Below, one piece after another: positions 12,785 to 23,500 of a stretch of 64,000 nt of DNA. Within the stretch, counting starts at the first letter, position 1. Every line of letters begins with the position of its first letter. The notes under the pieces are model-generated. The model did not search any database and was not told the origin of the DNA. It saw only the letters and a program-made list of their open reading frames with translations. Made by a program: the position numbers and the translations under genes. The DNA comes from Euwallacea fornicatus (Eukaryota; Arthropoda; Insecta; Coleoptera; Curculionidae), in the NCBI RefSeq assembly GCF_040115645.1, contig NC_089554.1, positions 3,658,001 to 3,722,000 on the forward strand. The letters are read 5' to 3'.

Positions 12785-14845
12785 TAAGTGCGTTCATTTC
12801 AACTAGTGGTAGAAATTTCCAAAGCAACAACTTTCCTTAATGCTTTTTTACCGATCACACCTTGTCGTCAAGAGAAAATTTTAAATAGTTTTGCCCAAAA
12901 TTCGTTACCCGCCATTGGCCCATTCGACCATAAAGACATGGCGAAAACGACTGCAGAAAGGCTGGCAGGTTCCTGTACTTGAACCGAATTCATAACGTTT
13001 GAAACATGCCGTGATTATTGGCAATTTATTTTTTTTATTGTAATATGTTAATAATGATTGAAGAAGATTTCCTTACCTAATTTTCTAAAGATGTCGAGTT
13101 ACATGCACAGCGCGTTTATTAGTAGTTTTACAGCCCGGAAACTTTCGTAATTAGATCCTGCTAGAGCTGCAGCTGCCTTTTCGCCGGAGGCACCATATGC
13201 CAACACCATGTCCGTGTGTTCATTATCTGAAAAATGAACGATTTTTGATAGATTTATTTTGCTTAACTTTCCGAAACACCGAGCCTAAACAATAGCTGGC
13301 CGCGATTCAAAATAAGTTTGATATGTTGACGAGGGTACGTGCAGCAGCAATCCGATTTATCAACCTTTTTTTGTTAAATAATTTTAATTCAACAACAAGG
13401 ATCGTTAGTGCATCGTGAATTTCAAGGAGGGAAAGATAAGAGAAAAATGGCATATAGAAAAAAAATGTTACCCTTAACGAGATCTCCCACTGGCTTAAAT
13501 TAACGCAATTATTTACGATACACGTTGTATATACGTGTTGCGAAATCCGGCATTCGGCAGCAGAAGTTTCTTTGTCCAAAAAGGCACCTAGAGATTGCCC
13601 ATTTGGAGAGACAAGCTTTAGCCGCCCAATGCGGCACGAGAGGAAATCAAGAACGGATCTGTCGCATTGTTTACGTACACTGAATCGGGAAGGTGTGTGA
13701 TCGCCATTAGCCTTATTGTCATTTTTCCCTCTGGTCTTTTAATTTCTTATTTAAAAATAATTTAATAAAATCCAAACTCCCCAAGGGTAATCTAAGCACG
13801 GACTTTTGAAAAGAAGCAATCCCAAGACGAGCAGGGGTGTGCGCCTCGAGCTTGGATGTCAACTGCCTCCATTCGGTAATGCAATTTGATGATTTTAATT
13901 AATACAACAATGCAGTCAGATAATTAAAGTGTAAATATCAGCGCCGGAGCAGCAATTAAGCAAGCAATTTAATCCAAAATACGAGCATAGATTTGGGTTT
14001 AATTTATCATCATTATATCAAACGTAAGATGGGGAAGATGTAAGAAAGGGTATAATTTTGTTAATGGAAGACAACTGCTGCGCCTAAGAGCTGAATTACC
14101 AACTCAGCTCTATTGTGTTAAAAGCAAAAAAATTGTAACCCTCTCTTCATTAGGATTGTCAGATTTTGGAAAAATATCATTTATTTTAAAAGCGTCAGAC
14201 AGTTAGACTGAAATTAAAAAAGTGCAGAACTGTCAGCAGGAGCATTTTTAATATTTCAACGCAGGAGGGTCCTTTCATTTGTATAATCGCACTTCAAGCT
14301 CCTGGTTTGCCGAGGTTTGGCGCTTTTAAATAATTTTAAATCGAGAACGTTTAACAGCCCATCAGGAAAAGGTTTCGAGATTAATAAATGGGGAAAACTC
14401 TGCTATTGCATAGTTTATTTATCGTAGTGCTGAGGTTTAGAAATTTAAATTTAAATTACTCGCTTTCCTGCAGATTTCTGCATTATTCGTTAATCACTTA
14501 AACGAGCAACCTTCTAGAAGAAAAAGCAGATTACAAGCCGTTGTACAACAGTAAAAATGAGCATGTTTGATAGAGAACTCGAAGAGCGACAATGGGCATT
14601 TTTTGGAAAGGCAAAAAATGGAATTACTGCCTCAAAGGGTTCCTTGGTCGAGTCACGTACGAGATTATTAATGGTGCTTAGGTAGTAAAACGCTTTTTCG
14701 GCTCACTAAAGCTCTAATTCTTTGTCGCCGATATTCCTTGCAGCACGAGCTACTGCTCACCACCACCCGTTGCTTACTACGAATGCGATATTACGTGAAT
14801 CAAAATGACACATATAACGTGCCACTTTAGGATCTGAACATTTAT
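12785..14845. other. no gene recognised
   Basis: No open frame above 90 codons and no recognisable protein motif on either strand. Confidence 0.4.
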
Positions 14846-15145
14846 TTAACTGTTTCTCTTCCCATGGAAGGAAAGTGAGCGGCGAACACTTTCTGGGAGC
14901 TGAAGAGTGAGTAGGACAGAATATACAGTTTTCAACAAATCTTGTACATAAATTATATTCGAATGTTCGTTCCTGTCTACAGCTTGTAGCGTGTTTATCA
15001 AATGAATGTCAATTGAGGAAATAAATGTTTGAGAAAGTGTATTTCCTGCCTGCAATAGGAAAGAGCCTGAAAATATTTTAACGCCTAGAAAATGATTATA
15101 AGCTGCCCGAAAAACATTATTAAGGTGATGATGAATATGGCTCAT
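14846..15145 (-). pseudogene. possible LINE C-terminal fragment
   Basis: A 99-codon minus-strand frame contains FSGSFLLQAGNTLSQTF, which resembles the tail of some insect non-LTR retrotransposon ORF2 proteins (FSGSFxVQAxRxWNxxP). No reverse transcriptase is adjacent, and the resemblance is weak and from memory. It may be a chance ORF. Confidence 0.25.
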
Positions 15146-15249
15146 CCACGTTAACTTTGCGGGTGAAGTGACAAAGTGTTGGATGTGCAGTAAACAGACA
15201 GACGGCTCGAAGGGTGCGGTATACTACGAAAAAAAAATTACGTCATTTA

Positions 15250-16612
15250 CTGCGTGTGTGTGTGTAACGATTTACAGGACTCTTAACTTGCAGAAAAATG
15301 AGCAATGTAGAGATATGTCAATACAAAGTTCAACGTAAAGTATTGCATGGGTAAACCTGCGAAGTTGTTGGAAATACGTTGCATTTTATGAGACGCGAAG
15401 CTGAACAGAACACTGAAACACTGAAATCATTTGAAAAGATTCAATAACGAGTTGCTATGACTACTGATGCGAGTCTTCGAAACGCTCAGGATATTTTCCT
15501 TGAAATGGGAAGCATAGAAAACGAAGGTTTTTGAGTCCCAAAAAACGAGAACGAAACAAATCTAGATCAACATCAGATGATTGTGGTACCATCGCGCTAA
15601 GAAGGCTCATTATAAATTTTTAATTACAAGAAGAGAAAGTTTCAACGTTGGGCCGCATTCATAAAAAGTTTAAAGAAGATTAGAATTTTTCGGGATGTTA
15701 TGAAAGTTTATGAAAGATTATATCTTTCTTAACTTTCACAACAAGTGAATAGAACCTATGGGGTTTACATGGCGAAAAACGAAAAATAACAAAAAATTAT
15801 TAATGGAAAACCCCAACATTCAAACTCTATACAAAACCTATGTACATCCAGGCAACGAACACCTACATCAACCAATCTTTAAAGGACAACGATTAATTAT
15901 TGTTAGCACAGGAGATGAAAGTGGTTTTCTGTCAAATGCATATTTAAAATTTAGGTCCAATCAGAAGTTATCATAACGACACGAACTGTAATACAATACA
16001 AATACAAAATGGCTGGAACAAAAGCTTTTTCCTAATCTGTCTCCAAAGAGCGTGCTTGCCATCGATAATACCCCCATGCTATAATGTTCAATGTAATAAA
16101 GTACCAACCACGAGTTCCAGAGAAGTTAAAATGTTGGAGTAGTTGCAAGAAAAAAGTATTTCACGTAATGACAAAATGACGAAAATTGAACTGTACAATG
16201 TGATCAAACTTCATAAAAACTCGTTGTAAAACATATAAAATCGACAAACTTTTCATAGAAAAAGCACATACAGTATTAAGGTTATCGCCATACCATCCAG
16301 ATCTGAATCCGATAGAACTCCTATGGGCAACGTTGAAACAATATGTTGGTGAGAGGAATCTTAATTCTAATTTGGAACACGTTGAAGAATGTTGTAATCG
16401 GTTCTCTGAGAACGTTACAGGTAACCAAGTGGATGTCACATTGTGAACGTGTGGAAAAAAACGGAAAGAGTTTACATAGACTCTCACCATCTCTGGATAA
16501 TATCGTAGATCAATTAATTATACGTTTAGGAGAAAATGGCGACGGTAATGATAATTATAGTGAGGAAGATGATAGCAGTGAGTCTGAAAAGAGCTTAGAT
16601 GACGATTAATTG
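15250..16612 (+). pseudogene. degenerate IS630/Tc1-type DDE endonuclease
   Basis: The plus strand carries blocks of an insect transposase with a DDE endonuclease domain: GQRLIIVSTGDESGFLSNA (15883-15940), then after several frameshifts HTVLRLSPYHPDLNPIELLW (about 16268-16327), LKQYVGERNLNSNLEHVEE (16333-16390), and an acidic tail rich in Glu, Asp and Ser ending SLDDD at 16606. In the known family, RLIIxxAGGExGF and RLPPYHPDLNPIEL surround the second and third acidic residues. Stops are frequent, so it is inactive. It directly abuts the next element. Confidence 0.75.
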
Positions 16613-16622
16613 TAATAAAATA

Positions 16623-18247
16623 TCGTTAGTGCAGAAACTATTCGTAGAGCAGGTAATATTGTATAAAACGTACTGTTCCGATGTTGTTAAGTAATTTTAC
16701 AAAAAATAAAAATGATCATAAATGTTTTGTTGTATGTTTAGCATATATTTTTAATGAAAAACAACAAGATAACAATATTGTTTACTAAGTAATTATTATA
16801 AACCACTAAATGAACTAGAATGAAAACACAAAAAGTATTTTTATATTCCTAAAATAATGTGAAATGAACAAAATTGTAACAATAAATTTGATTTCAATAA
16901 GGTGTTGGGTTTCTTTCGACTTTATTATTGCTTTTACTCTTTCAAGCCTGAAATTAACTAAATGGGATGCCAAAGTTGACGGTATATTATTCTATTCTAC
17001 TTAACGGGCGACCTTTGACCTTTCTCTAGATGAAATCGCATAATTCCTAATTTTTCTGTCGATCCCAAAGATGTTCGATTGGGTCAGTGTCCAGTGCCCA
17101 TGGAGATGCTTTTAAATATTTTGGGATATTTTACAAAGCTCAAACCCCAGCGCTAAGAGCTCTATATTTGAGATCGTTATCTGAGCTAAATATAAAATCA
17201 TGCCGAAACCCCAGTTTAGTTACATTAGCGTAGAAGTGGGCTTTTCAAAACTTATATACACATTTTAATTTATTATTTCATATATAAAATGAAGCGATCG
17301 TTCTCCTGAAACGCCCATACAACCCCATTACCGAACCTCGCCCATGCTTTACGCTTGGTGGCAAGCTTTTTTTTTTTTTTATTAAATTCAGTGCACTTTT
17401 CCCTCATACTTTAAAATGGCTTTTATTATCAAAAACTTCACATTTGCTCTCATCTATAAAAATCGCTCTATCCCAATATCTTATGGAGATGTTAATATAA
17501 GTTCCAGCGAACTCGTAACAGTTTCTTTCGATTGACCTGCTTTATAAAGTACATTTTACAAGCTGTTCGTCCATGGTCCCCTTTATTTCTTAAATTATTG
17601 CTAATAGGACTGATTGAAACTTGCTTGTTGTTCGAAGTTTTTACTTCTGCAACGATTTCTTCTGCACTTTTTATTTTTTATTTTCTGTTTTTATTTTGAT
17701 TTTGATTTTTCTTGGAAGTTCGGAGCCTCGTCCATTTTTTAAAGGGTTTTATAGGCAATATTTGTCTATTGTGCTTTAGATAGTCCACCTTGATCTATTT
17801 ACCACCCAACTAAGTTCTACTAATGATTTTTAGTCATTATATAATTTAATAATTATTTGTCGCAATTCCTATGATATTCCACTACCTTCTCATGGTGTCA
17901 ATAGTCTCCAAAAATTTAATCTTATCCTACCGAACGGACTGAACTAATTATTTATTAATGTTAATTATTAATACACTGTTTTCTATAGATCACGTCTTAA
18001 ATATAGTTTAAGGTGTAACATGAAGTGTACGAATACTTTTTGCAAGTCTGTTCCTGCTTATTTCTTTGTGTATCTTGTTCTCGTAACGATTATAAGTTTT
18101 TTCCGTCTTTAGTAAAAAGTATATTTTAAAAAAGTCAAAGAGTATTTATCATCAATTTGGTGGTGTAAAAAACGTGTAGTAACATCGAAGCGCTATTGCA
18201 TATTTATATAACATTATCTGCTGCACGAATACTTTCTGCACTACCTG
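16623..18247 (-). mobile_element. Tc1-like element with IR/DR ends, minus strand
   Basis: The element is 1625 bp, flanked by TA. The outer termini match as inverted repeats: left about 16623-16690 (TAGTGCAGAAACTATTCGTA) and right about 18180-18247. Each end also contains an inner copy of the same transposase-binding-type motif (CGAATACTTTTTGCA): right at 18025-18044 and 18221-18240, left at 16630-16649 and about 16827-16843. Spacing is about 197-199 bp. The minus strand encodes Tc1 blocks: WDRAIFIDESKCEVF (about 17420-17480) and WALDTDPIEHLWDRQKN (17050-17100). The frame is broken. Confidence 0.8.
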
Positions 18248-18249
18248 TA

Positions 18250-18786
18250 TGTTAAATAGTTTTGTAATTTTTTTAATAAAATTGCAATGTATTTTATTAG
18301 AATTATAGCATAATTTTTAAATAGAAATTTTATAAGAGAAAAAATATTACATAGGTGCCCTAATAGTACCTTAGTTATGTAACCATCTGCGTTGATCTGT
18401 GGTCATTTGCATTTCGTCCTATCTTATCTGACACATTGTCTTGCGCAAAGATGCCTAACGCCATGGACAAGTGGAGCCCATTAGGGCACAGCGGGAACAG
18501 ACAAGATAAAACCGTTAGATAGAACCTAAAACCTTTACTTTTCACTTTCGTCATGGACTTTATGTCGTTCCATAGTTTTAATATTTTAGAGTCATCTCGT
18601 TCTCGCCGAAAGCTTGCTCTATCATTACGCGCGTCACCTCACCCGCAAAGTTAATTTGGGCGAGCTGTACCTGACATGATATACTTTCGTGCCAGTTTAT
18701 CACCTACCTGTGCATTAAAATATGATAAATTTATACTATTGCCTCACTCCTACACTTCAAAAAACCGCTTTTTTATATTGTATTTA
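18250..18786. other. no gene recognised; contains half of a dispersed inverted repeat
   Basis: A 33-base segment at about 18632-18664 is an inverted match (about 28 of 33 bases) to 15140-15172. Otherwise nothing recognised. Confidence 0.4.
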
Positions 18787-18788
18787 TA

Positions 18789-19361
18789 CAGTGTGTACAT
18801 AAAATATGGAATAAATTCAATTAAAAATCAGGTGTGTGTTGTTTGGAAAAACACTGGGACACGTTGATTCTTATTTTTTCTTTCGGTTTTTGTTGATGGT
18901 AAATTCATGTATACAGGGTAACCCGAAAACAAGTTACGACCACCAACTTCATTTTTCAAATAGAAATACTTATTTTTTAATTAAATATTTAATTCTGCAG
19001 CGAATTCTAAGTATTGTATATTTTATATAGCATGTCCTATACCTAAATTCAACAGTTATCGAGAAATTTACGTCTGAACGTTTCGATAACCTAGACAATG
19101 ATTTATATGGTAGGTTTGTTTACTGCGGTGTATATACTTAGAATTCGACGAAAAATTTAAATGGAATAAAAAATAAGTATTTACATTTGAAAAAAGTGAA
19201 GTTGGTGGTCATAACTTGTTTTTGGGGTGCCCTGTATACATGCATTTGCTATTAAAAAAAAAACCGCAACAAAAAATAATAATCGCCGCACCCCAACGTT
19301 TTTCGAATAAACAAACATCTGATTTTTAATTGAATTTATTCCATATTTTATGTACTCACTG
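18789..19361. mobile_element. foldback (palindromic) MITE interrupted by a second MITE
   Basis: TA flanks CAGTG...CACTG. The left arm (18789-18913) and the right arm (19235-19361) are inverted copies of each other over their whole length. The outer 40 or so bases differ at about one position. Before the insertion it was about 250 bp and almost entirely palindromic. It has no coding capacity. It probably belongs to a Tc1/mariner-mobilised family, judging by the TA target and CAGTG end. Confidence 0.85.
18914..19234. mobile_element. nested foldback MITE with CAGGG termini
   Basis: The element is 321 bp, TA-flanked, with about 110-bp inverted arms starting CAGGGTAACCCGAAAACAAG and CAGGGCACCCCAAAAACAAG. 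It sits at the exact centre of the outer palindrome: removing it and one TA restores the perfect palindrome CATGTATACATG. Non-coding. Confidence 0.85.
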
Positions 19362-19363
19362 TA

Positions 19364-20473
19364 TATAAAAATGTATAAACAAATTCCAATACTGAGGCAC
19401 CCCGTTCAACAAGCGCGTCCTCATCAAGCTAATGATCAACCATCCATTAGGCCATACCGTAACGGTTAACCTTTGCCCTTGACACTGAACTGTCGATTTT
19501 TGCTCTAATTCAACAGCAGGACATTATTGTTGTCGCAAAGGAATGCAATAAAGGAAAATGACTTCGCGTCTTTAGACATTTAGCTCTAAAAGGGCTGAAA
19601 ACGGAAAAATAGAGTAAAACAACATACAGCTCTAAATTTTATTCTCTTTTGTCATACCTGTAATGGAATATTGCGGCAACCACTGCTTTCAGGAGTATCA
19701 GGAGATTATAAAATAGCGTTGTTCATATACATACGATTTTGGTTTAGACTCATATACCCAATAGAATTGGCGCTACGTAATGTTACATGCACCACGATAA
19801 AATCTGGAAATGATTTACGGTTTCTCAGGCCCTTTGTTGTAAGTAGTTGTTTTTCAAGCGTAAAAATGGGGCTTTAACAAAAGTTACTTCTTAGCTGAAA
19901 GATAGATTTATGATGCGGGTGTGAGTTCTTCTGGCCCCATTATTGCAGAAGACCTTGCACAAACTTTAAGGAAATTTTCCACCGATCATAAACTGAACGG
20001 AGCCTACGAAAAAACTCCTCGTAATGCAACTAAGCGAATTACCCAATTAGGACAGCTGAAGCACTTGGTGTTGTTGGTGATTTCCAGTCACTTGAACAGA
20101 ATTATACTTTTGAACTCCGTAATTCTCCCATTATTAATTACAACCAGATTAAAGTTCGTTCCTTAAACTATCTCTACCTCCGCTAAGCTCCAAAGGAAAT
20201 TTAAATTTCAACTTATCTCATATATTATTTCAAAACTGAAATGGATGGCGTAAATCATGAAATATGTGATACGCTCTCATGTCCAACTACATTTGGGTTA
20301 CAAACTTGTAATCCGAAGTAGAGAAATAATTATTTAATGTGTCTCTGACGCTAATATTCAGCTTCCCATTTACATGCTTCAAAAGATAAATGGAGGTTTT
20401 AATCTGCGCACTTCCATTATATGACAAATTTTAATTAGCTAAGCTGCTCGAAGTAAAAGTTTTAACAGTTATC
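19364..20473. other. upstream region of the dopamine receptor gene; nothing certain
   Basis: This should hold the promoter or an upstream intron and 5' exons of the receptor gene, but I cannot point to a core promoter or 5' exon. The short plus-strand frames (19671-19877, 19921-20166) resemble no known domain. Confidence 0.35.
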
Positions 20474-20594
20474 ATGGAAACTGCGATATTAATGTCACTA
20501 CCTTGTCATTTGCAGATTATTAACAATGTCACGATCGTGGAATTCGAGGAGTCGGACAAGGACACTGTCACCATGATGTCGATCTTATTAGTCG
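20474..20594 (+). CDS. Dop1: Dop1 coding exon 1 (extracellular N-terminus, start uncertain)
   Basis: The exon ends at a strong GTAAGT donor after phase 1. It encodes the NVT glycosylation site and an acidic stretch (EFEESDKD) leading into TM1. An ATG at 20474 is in frame (METAILMS...). However, TTTGCAG at 20509-20515 is also a good acceptor, so this may be an internal exon starting at 20516 with the true start further upstream. Confidence 0.75.
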
Positions 20595-23500
20595 GTAAGT
20601 GAGCGACAAAAATGGAGATTTCGCGGGAATCGTTACCTGACTTACTTTAATCATTGCTGAATCGGTGTGGTGTTAGTAAGTGATTTACATCATCACACCC
20701 AAAAGTTGTTCACAGGAATTACGGTCTTCTCCTGTGCTTCTCTGGGCGCGGTCATATCTGGGTGAGTTAGTTATCTGCCATTTGCGGGAGAGTGTTTCCA
20801 AAAATTAATAAATAATTTAAAATTAATAAAATTAATTTAAAACGTTACGAAAATTAATTAAAAAAATTAAGAATGTTAATAAAGAGCTGTGTCATTAAAG
20901 TCTAACACTTAATACGTGAATTGCGGAGATTTTATAAATAAATCGCCTAAAGGGAAAGAAAGTATTGGCAAAGCTTCTATGACCTCAAAAAATACACTTG
21001 ATATGCTCGTCATGGACTAAACAAATTTCCATCGGCTTTGGCTCACAAATGTGGAAAAAATATTGTTTGTAAGTGTTCGTAAAATAGGGTAAAACAGATG
21101 TAATCTCACGGTTTGTGAATAAGTGGAATAAGCCTCGTTATTATTCTGAAAGGTTCTCCCAAGGTAATTGCTTCACCTTTGCACTATTTATTTAAATAGA
21201 GAACTGATAACGATACCGAAGGAAAGAATTATTCAAGAAATATTACTTCATTACTAACATTACTTTGGTTCATCATGATTGTGGCACGAGATGTTAAACC
21301 CATTAAGTAATTCATAGACACTAGTGTCTCACAGAATCGATTATACACTCGACCAACAATTGAAAATTGTTTGAAATTTTAACATTTTCCCTGTAAATAC
21401 AACCGAAGAGGATGTGGGAAATACTGAAAATAAACGATTTTCTGGTAAATCGAACTGAGGAGACGAAACGGTAAAATTTGTCTAGCTGGTGTCTTCATTG
21501 CCTTACAGAGGGAGATGTTCCTTTATGCACCAATTCCTGACGTTTAGAATAACTTTAACGTCGTGGCTACGCATTTTTTAAATTATCCTAGAACGCACGA
21601 AAATTCTTGCAAATTGACCCCGCAGTTACCGCAAGCATGAATACTTCTTAAGGAACTTTCTGACCACTGACCCGAATCCTGGAGTTTTTCCTGAAATGCT
21701 GCACAGCAATGATTGCCAGCAAAAAATCTCCACAAAATCTAACCATAAGGACTGAATGGAAACTTTTTATCTCGTCGACGACTTTGTAGAGTCATGTTCC
21801 ATTTCTCTATGAAGTCGAATAGAATGCAGAAAAATTGTCAAAGGTAAGTACAAGGCACTAGGGTAACGGAATTTCCTATTTAAAGACGTCCGATAATGAT
21901 ATTATTTAAATTCTAGACAAGCTTGGCATAAATGCTGTAAGGAAGGGAACTTTCTTGGAAAAACATAATGAAAGAAGGAAGCTCCTCAGTTGGAAGCAAA
22001 CTATAAATTATAGGCGAAAACTACGCGTTGGCTTGTCTTTATCTAAGAAAATTAAAGGGATTCCAGAAATGGTTAAGGAAAAAGCAGACAGAGAGTACTT
22101 ACACTTAATTGAAGACCTGCAGGTCATCTTCATTGATCTTTAATTCCGTTTTATTTGGCGAGTTTCCTTCGGGAATTCATGTAATTGCCGTAAACCCGAA
22201 CTGAAAACTGAAAATTCTTAAGGTGTGCGAAGCTCTAACAGATCTCGATGTTATATTTTCAAATTTCCAAGTCTAATTTTTTTAGAGTGTTGGAATTTAC
22301 TTAAAAATGAAATGCTAATTAGAATTAAAGGTCCAATTAGCAATTATAACAGTATAAACCTCCACGAATAAGTTTAGAGCCGTCGCAAAGCTCTCTTTAA
22401 TAAAACTCTCGTTCAAAACAACCATTTTTATTGTGTTAATCTCAATAGGCCAAGGTAATGAACGCTGAAGCATAGAAACCTGGTCAAGTATAATATTCCC
22501 CCTAATTCTGTACAAATTTGCAATATTCAAATTATTGATTCATGGTGTGCTTAATATGCTGATACCCACCAAACTTCAAATCATAATCTCGCATGTCGAA
22601 ACAAGTTTTCAGTCCATAGCAGATGCAAAGTTAATAAATTTAGCATTTCCGAAATACACGGGGATATTTAAAACCTTTTAACCCTTTTAGGGAGTTTAAA
22701 TATTTACACGGCTTTCTCAGAAGTTCCTTTTACTCAAAATCATGTGCCTACTTAACAGGAGAATAATCTGAGCGCTAAATGAATTGGTACAGCCAACATA
22801 TTGCTCCCAGCCTTTGGCAGTAGTGCATATCAACCTCATTTCGTAACTAGCGATAAAATCTATTTTTTAAGGTTAGTTTCACTTTTTTTTTTTAAATTTC
22901 AGTCGATTAATAATTATGATTCCGGGAACTCCCCGTATTAATTTTAAGTTTAACAAAGAGGCAAGAACCTATTGTTTAGAATACCGGCAAAATTGGCTGC
23001 AGAATAGCGTCGGGTTATTAGATGAAGGTTTTTCCCCACTCAACATGAATTAGCCACGTTATCCGAGAATGAAAATTTATCAGAGATGAGAGACAAATAT
23101 TTATCAGTTGAAGGACGTGGAGATTTTTTTAAGTTGTAGAAAATGAACATTTACTGCAGTTCTTCAGATACAAGACGCAGTTCCGATATGTTCAAAATTA
23201 TACCATTTTCTTAGTATTTCTGCGTCGCAAAATTAGGGAAAGAAGTAATGTATTAAACTCGTTAGGAAAAGCTGTTGTGTGTGACCCTTGTGACACGAGT
23301 TGGGATTTCGCGGGTCTCGCCTCGCTCGTCGCGTAAAATATTTACCCGCTGGTTACACAACATATTCATTTCCTAACTGGTCACCTAACTAGCTCTTAAT
23401 TTGTTTCAGGGGTATTCCTTTCTCTATTGATCTTCCTGTCCGTCGCCGGCAACATTTTAGTCTGCATAGCAATCTACACTGACCGAGGTCTACGAAGAAT

